DNA of 64,000 nucleotides, from positions 126,198-190,197 of the forward strand of contig JANQPB010000038.1 in NCBI GenBank assembly GCA_028285495.1, given 5' to 3'. Positions 61,798-64,000 of the stretch are shown here, one piece after another. Under the pieces are notes generated by a model. It saw only the letters and a list, made by a program, of their open reading frames with translations, was not told the DNA's origin and did not search any database. Each line of letters starts with the position of its first letter. Within the stretch, counting starts at the first letter, position 1. The translations under genes and the position numbers were made by a program. The DNA comes from Acidimicrobiales bacterium. GTDB lineage: Bacteria > Actinomycetota > Acidimicrobiia > Acidimicrobiales > SZUA-35.

Positions 61798-63416
61798 TCG
61801 TTGTCGACGCAGCGGGCGAGCCGCCCGAGGTAGCCGTCGCTGCTCGGGTAGTTGAGGAGCTGGCGGCGCTTGCCCGGCACGTTGGCCCCCATGTACCACG
61901 AGTCGGCCTTGCCGAAGAGCGTGCTGTCGGCCAGCTCGTTCAGGTGCTCGGTCCAGGCCTCGGCGGCCTCGGGGGTCGAATCGATCTCGGTCAGGCCCTC
62001 ACGTCGCAGGTGGCTGAGCAGGTCGGCCAGCCAGTCGCCCTGGATCTCGGCGCAGACCGGCCCGTTGCAGAACGCAGTGGCGCTCTGCGGTCCGTACAGC
62101 ATCAGCAGGTTGGGGAAGCCGGGCACCGCCATGCCGAGGTGGGTGTCGACGCCGTCGGCCCACGCGTCGGCCAGGCTCCGCCCCTCCCGACCCCGGAGGT
62201 CGATCGTGGTCAGGCCGCCGGTGTTGGCGTCGAACCCGGTGGCCAGCACCAGCACGTCGAGCTCGACGGTCGATGCGTCGCCACCGTCGCCGCCTCCGTT
62301 GCCGGCACTGTCGCCGGCCAGCCGGATCCCGTCGGCGGTGATCCGGTCGATCGGCGTGGCCCGGAGGTCGACCAGGTCGACGTTCGGCCGGTTGAAGCAC
62401 TCGTAGTAGCCCTGCTCGAGCGACGGTCGCTTGGTCCCGAACGGGTAGGGCCGGTCGGTCGGCGCCAACACCTCGGCGGTGTGCGGGTCGTCGATCCTGG
62501 CCCGCACCCGATCCCGCCAGTACTCGTAGGCGGTGTGGTTGGCCTCGTCGTCGAGCAGGATGTCGCGGAACGTGCCGACCCAGAAGTGGAACCCGCCCTT
62601 GGCCCAGGCCTCGTCGAACACCCGCCGCCGCTCCTCGTCGTCGACCTCGAGGGCCCCGGCGTCGAGCCGACCGATGTCGTGGAAGCTACCTGGCGGGCTG
62701 TTGCGGAGGCGGAAGATCTCCGGGTAGTCACCCTTGGCTGCGGCCTGCTCGTCCGGGTCGAGCCGGCGCTGCTCCATCGGGATGGCGGTCACCGGGCTGC
62801 GCTGGAACACGGTCAGGTGCCCGGCCACGGGCGCCGCCTCCTGCACCACCTGGACGCCGCTGGCCCCGGTCCCGATCACCCCGACCCGCTTGCCGGTCAG
62901 GTCGATCCCGTCGACCGGCCAGCGGGCGGTGTGGCACCACTCGCCGGCGAACCCGTCGAGGCCGGGCAGATCGGGCACGTAGGGCTGCGACCCGAAGCCG
63001 GTGCAGGGGATGAGGAAGGTGCAGTCGTAGCGGACCGTTCCGTCGGGGGTGTCGGCGGTCAGGTCCCAGCGCCCGGCTTCGCCGTCCCAGTTGGCGGCCG
63101 TGATCCGGGTCCGGAGGTCGATGTCGGGGGAGAGGTCGAGGACCCGGTCGACGTGGTCGAAGTAGGCCACCAGCTCGTCGCGCCCGGGGAACCGCTCGGT
63201 CCACGTCCAGTCCCGCCAGACCTCGGGCAGCGAGTACTCGTAGTTGGGCACGTGGGAGTCGACCCGGGCCCCGGGGTAGCGGTTGTTCTGCCAGACCCCG
63301 CCGAGCCCGGCCGCGGCCTCGACCAGCCGGACCGAGAAGCCGTCGTTGCGGAGCCGCCACAGTTGGTAGAGCCCGTTGAACCCGGCCCCGATGACGATCG
63401 CGTCGTAGCTCGACAT
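61773..63416 (-). CDS. Baeyer-Villiger-type flavin monooxygenase
   Basis: This 547-residue protein has two Rossmann motifs (AIVIGAGFNGLYQLWRLR and VGVIGTGASGVQVVQEAA) flanking the BVMO fingerprint F-x-G-x-x-x-H-x-x-x-W-P (FAGEWCHTARWP). WQNNRYPGARVD and LVLATGFDANTGG are also typical. It should insert oxygen next to a ketone, for example in a cyclic ketone or steroid. ATG 63416 is preferred over GTG 63419. Confidence 0.9.
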   Translation of the reverse strand: MSSYDAIVIGAGFNGLYQLWRLRNDGFSVRLVEAAAGLGGVWQNNRYPGARVDSHVPNYEYSLPEVWRDWTWTERFPGRDELVAYFDHVDRVLDLSPDIDLRTRITAANWDGEAGRWDLTADTPDGTVRYDCTFLIPCTGFGSQPYVPDLPGLDGFAGEWCHTARWPVDGIDLTGKRVGVIGTGASGVQVVQEAAPVAGHLTVFQRSPVTAIPMEQRRLDPDEQAAAKGDYPEIFRLRNSPPGSFHDIGRLDAGALEVDDEERRRVFDEAWAKGGFHFWVGTFRDILLDDEANHTAYEYWRDRVRARIDDPHTAEVLAPTDRPYPFGTKRPSLEQGYYECFNRPNVDLVDLRATPIDRITADGIRLAGDSAGNGGGDGGDASTVELDVLVLATGFDANTGGLTTIDLRGREGRSLADAWADGVDTHLGMAVPGFPNLLMLYGPQSATAFCNGPVCAEIQGDWLADLLSHLRREGLTEIDSTPEAAEAWTEHLNELADSTLFGKADSWYMGANVPGKRRQLLNYPSSDGYLGRLARCVDNDYEGFVFR

Positions 63417-63473
63417 CACCGCCGACCGTAGACCCGGCGGACCGCACCGGGCGAGCGGACGCTCCCCGGCTAC

Positions 63474-64000
63474 CTAGCGCCGGCGGAGCTTCTGGAGCTG
63501 CTCGACGTGGGCGGGGAGGTGGCGGGCGGCCTGGGTCTCGATGGCGACCTGACCCCACGGCACGAAGCCCTCGAAGACCACCTCGCCGTCGTGCTCGAAC
63601 GTGCATGCGACCGGGTGGGCCCGCTGCTCGGGGTCGAGCCGCCTGGCCGCGGCCAGGGCCTGGGTGGCACAGCGACGCCCGTTGGCGATCAGGCCGGCGA
63701 GGTCGCCGTGCTCCGCCACCACCGCATCGAGCGTCTCGCGCACCTGGCACGCGTGGTTCCCGAACGTCGGCTCGCCCCGATGCACCAACCCGTGGGCGAC
63801 GGCGGTCAGGGCGAGGTCGTTGAGGGCGACGTGGGCCAGCACCTGCTCGGCGGTCCAGCCGCCGTCGTCCGGAGGCCCGAAGTCGCCGGCCCCGTCGTTG
63901 GCCGGGGCGCCGGCTTTGTCAGGGTCGCCGGCTGCTGCGCCGGCTTTGTCAGGGTCGCCGGCTGCTGCGCCGGCTTTGTCAGGGTCGCCGGCTGCTGCGC
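63474..64000 (-). CDS. DinB/MDMPI-like protein (5' end outside the window)
   Basis: The frame is open from the window edge to a stop at 63474, about 175 codons. The visible part includes GGWTAEQVLAHVALNDLALTAVAHGL and ACQVRETLDAVVAEHGDLAGLI, the helical metal-binding pattern of mycothiol maleylpyruvate isomerase-like proteins. The N-terminal part seen here is a run of DPDKAGAAAG units, encoded by 30-bp repeats. A GTG at 63842 could be an internal start, but the conserved helix begins before it. Confidence 0.65.
   Translation of the reverse strand, partial: AAAGDPDKAGAAAGDPDKAGAAAGDPDKAGAPANDGAGDFGPPDDGGWTAEQVLAHVALNDLALTAVAHGLVHRGEPTFGNHACQVRETLDAVVAEHGDLAGLIANGRRCATQALAAARRLDPEQRAHPVACTFEHDGEVVFEGFVPWGQVAIETQAARHLPAHVEQLQKLRRR
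63911..64000. repeat. 30-bp tandem repeat at the window edge
   Basis: Three identical 30-bp units (63911-63940, 63941-63970, 63971-64000) run into the edge and may continue. They are in frame with the DinB/MDMPI-like gene and encode a 10-residue Ala/Gly/Lys/Asp unit. Confidence 0.88.

Overview
The window is high-GC DNA from an actinobacterium. An Acidimicrobiia-like lineage (Ilumatobacter/Iamia type) is the best guess. The grounds are a PaaX-regulated phenylacetate epoxidase, an F420-type luciferase-like enzyme, proteins of the mycothiol-dependent isomerase type, a DUF2510 protein, several P450s, and many genes whose -10 box lies only 6-8 nt before the start codon (leaderless mRNAs). The taxonomic call is inference. 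No rRNA, tRNA, CRISPR array, insertion sequence or phage gene was seen.

Region 1 (1-11.2 kb). The phenylacetyl-CoA epoxidase genes are split. paaBCDE (124-2903) and paaX-paaA (9204-11193) lie on the minus strand, and each block is preceded by a similar inverted repeat with TGATACA arms, probably the PaaX operator. Between them sits an unrelated cassette (2987-9202): a TPR-CHAT caspase-like protease, a divergent lipoprotein-type subtilase, an ECF sigma factor, a small protein directly behind it, and two small membrane proteins. This combination recalls the Csx29/Csx30/CASP-sigma branch of type III-E CRISPR, but without any CRISPR component. It is the strongest candidate here for an undescribed signalling or defence system.

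Region 2 (11.3-24.4 kb). This holds purE-purK; a translationally coupled operon of circularly permuted ATP-grasp, alpha-E and transglutaminase genes; a 450-bp repeat array with inverted ends; ogt; a small membrane-protein gene; a sigma-28/WhiG-type sigma factor; a degenerate HD-GYP response regulator; an acyltransferase; and rpmB-rpmG. Four sites in the window match the sigma-28/WhiG consensus. They precede the sigma gene itself, the HD-GYP protein, a chemotaxis receptor (40.5 kb) and a PilZ protein (52.8 kb), which suggests a motility regulon.

Region 3 (24.4-38.7 kb). This holds a MoxR/DUF58/DUF4129 cluster with a bacterial-PH-domain membrane protein, a rhodanese, a DAO-family oxidase, a divergent TetR/MDR dehydrogenase pair around dense GTAC palindromes, a secreted protein of unknown function, an F420-type oxidoreductase, a GH16-like protein preceded by a 14-codon leader ORF, and a DUF2510 protein.

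Region 4 (38.7-64 kb). This is an accessory catabolic and surface region: GMC oxidoreductase, chemoreceptor, D-aminoacylase, methyltransferase, CaiB-type CoA-transferase, two P450s, a large secreted metalloprotease with three C-terminal repeats, an M20 amidohydrolase, MFS transporter, PilZ, a DMSP-lyase-like cupin, a TrkA-N potassium channel, an aspartate dehydrogenase/2OG-oxygenase operon, acyl-CoA dehydrogenase, VanZ-like and DUF418-like membrane proteins, and a Baeyer-Villiger-type monooxygenase. The right edge cuts a DinB/MDMPI-like gene carrying 30-bp in-frame tandem repeats.
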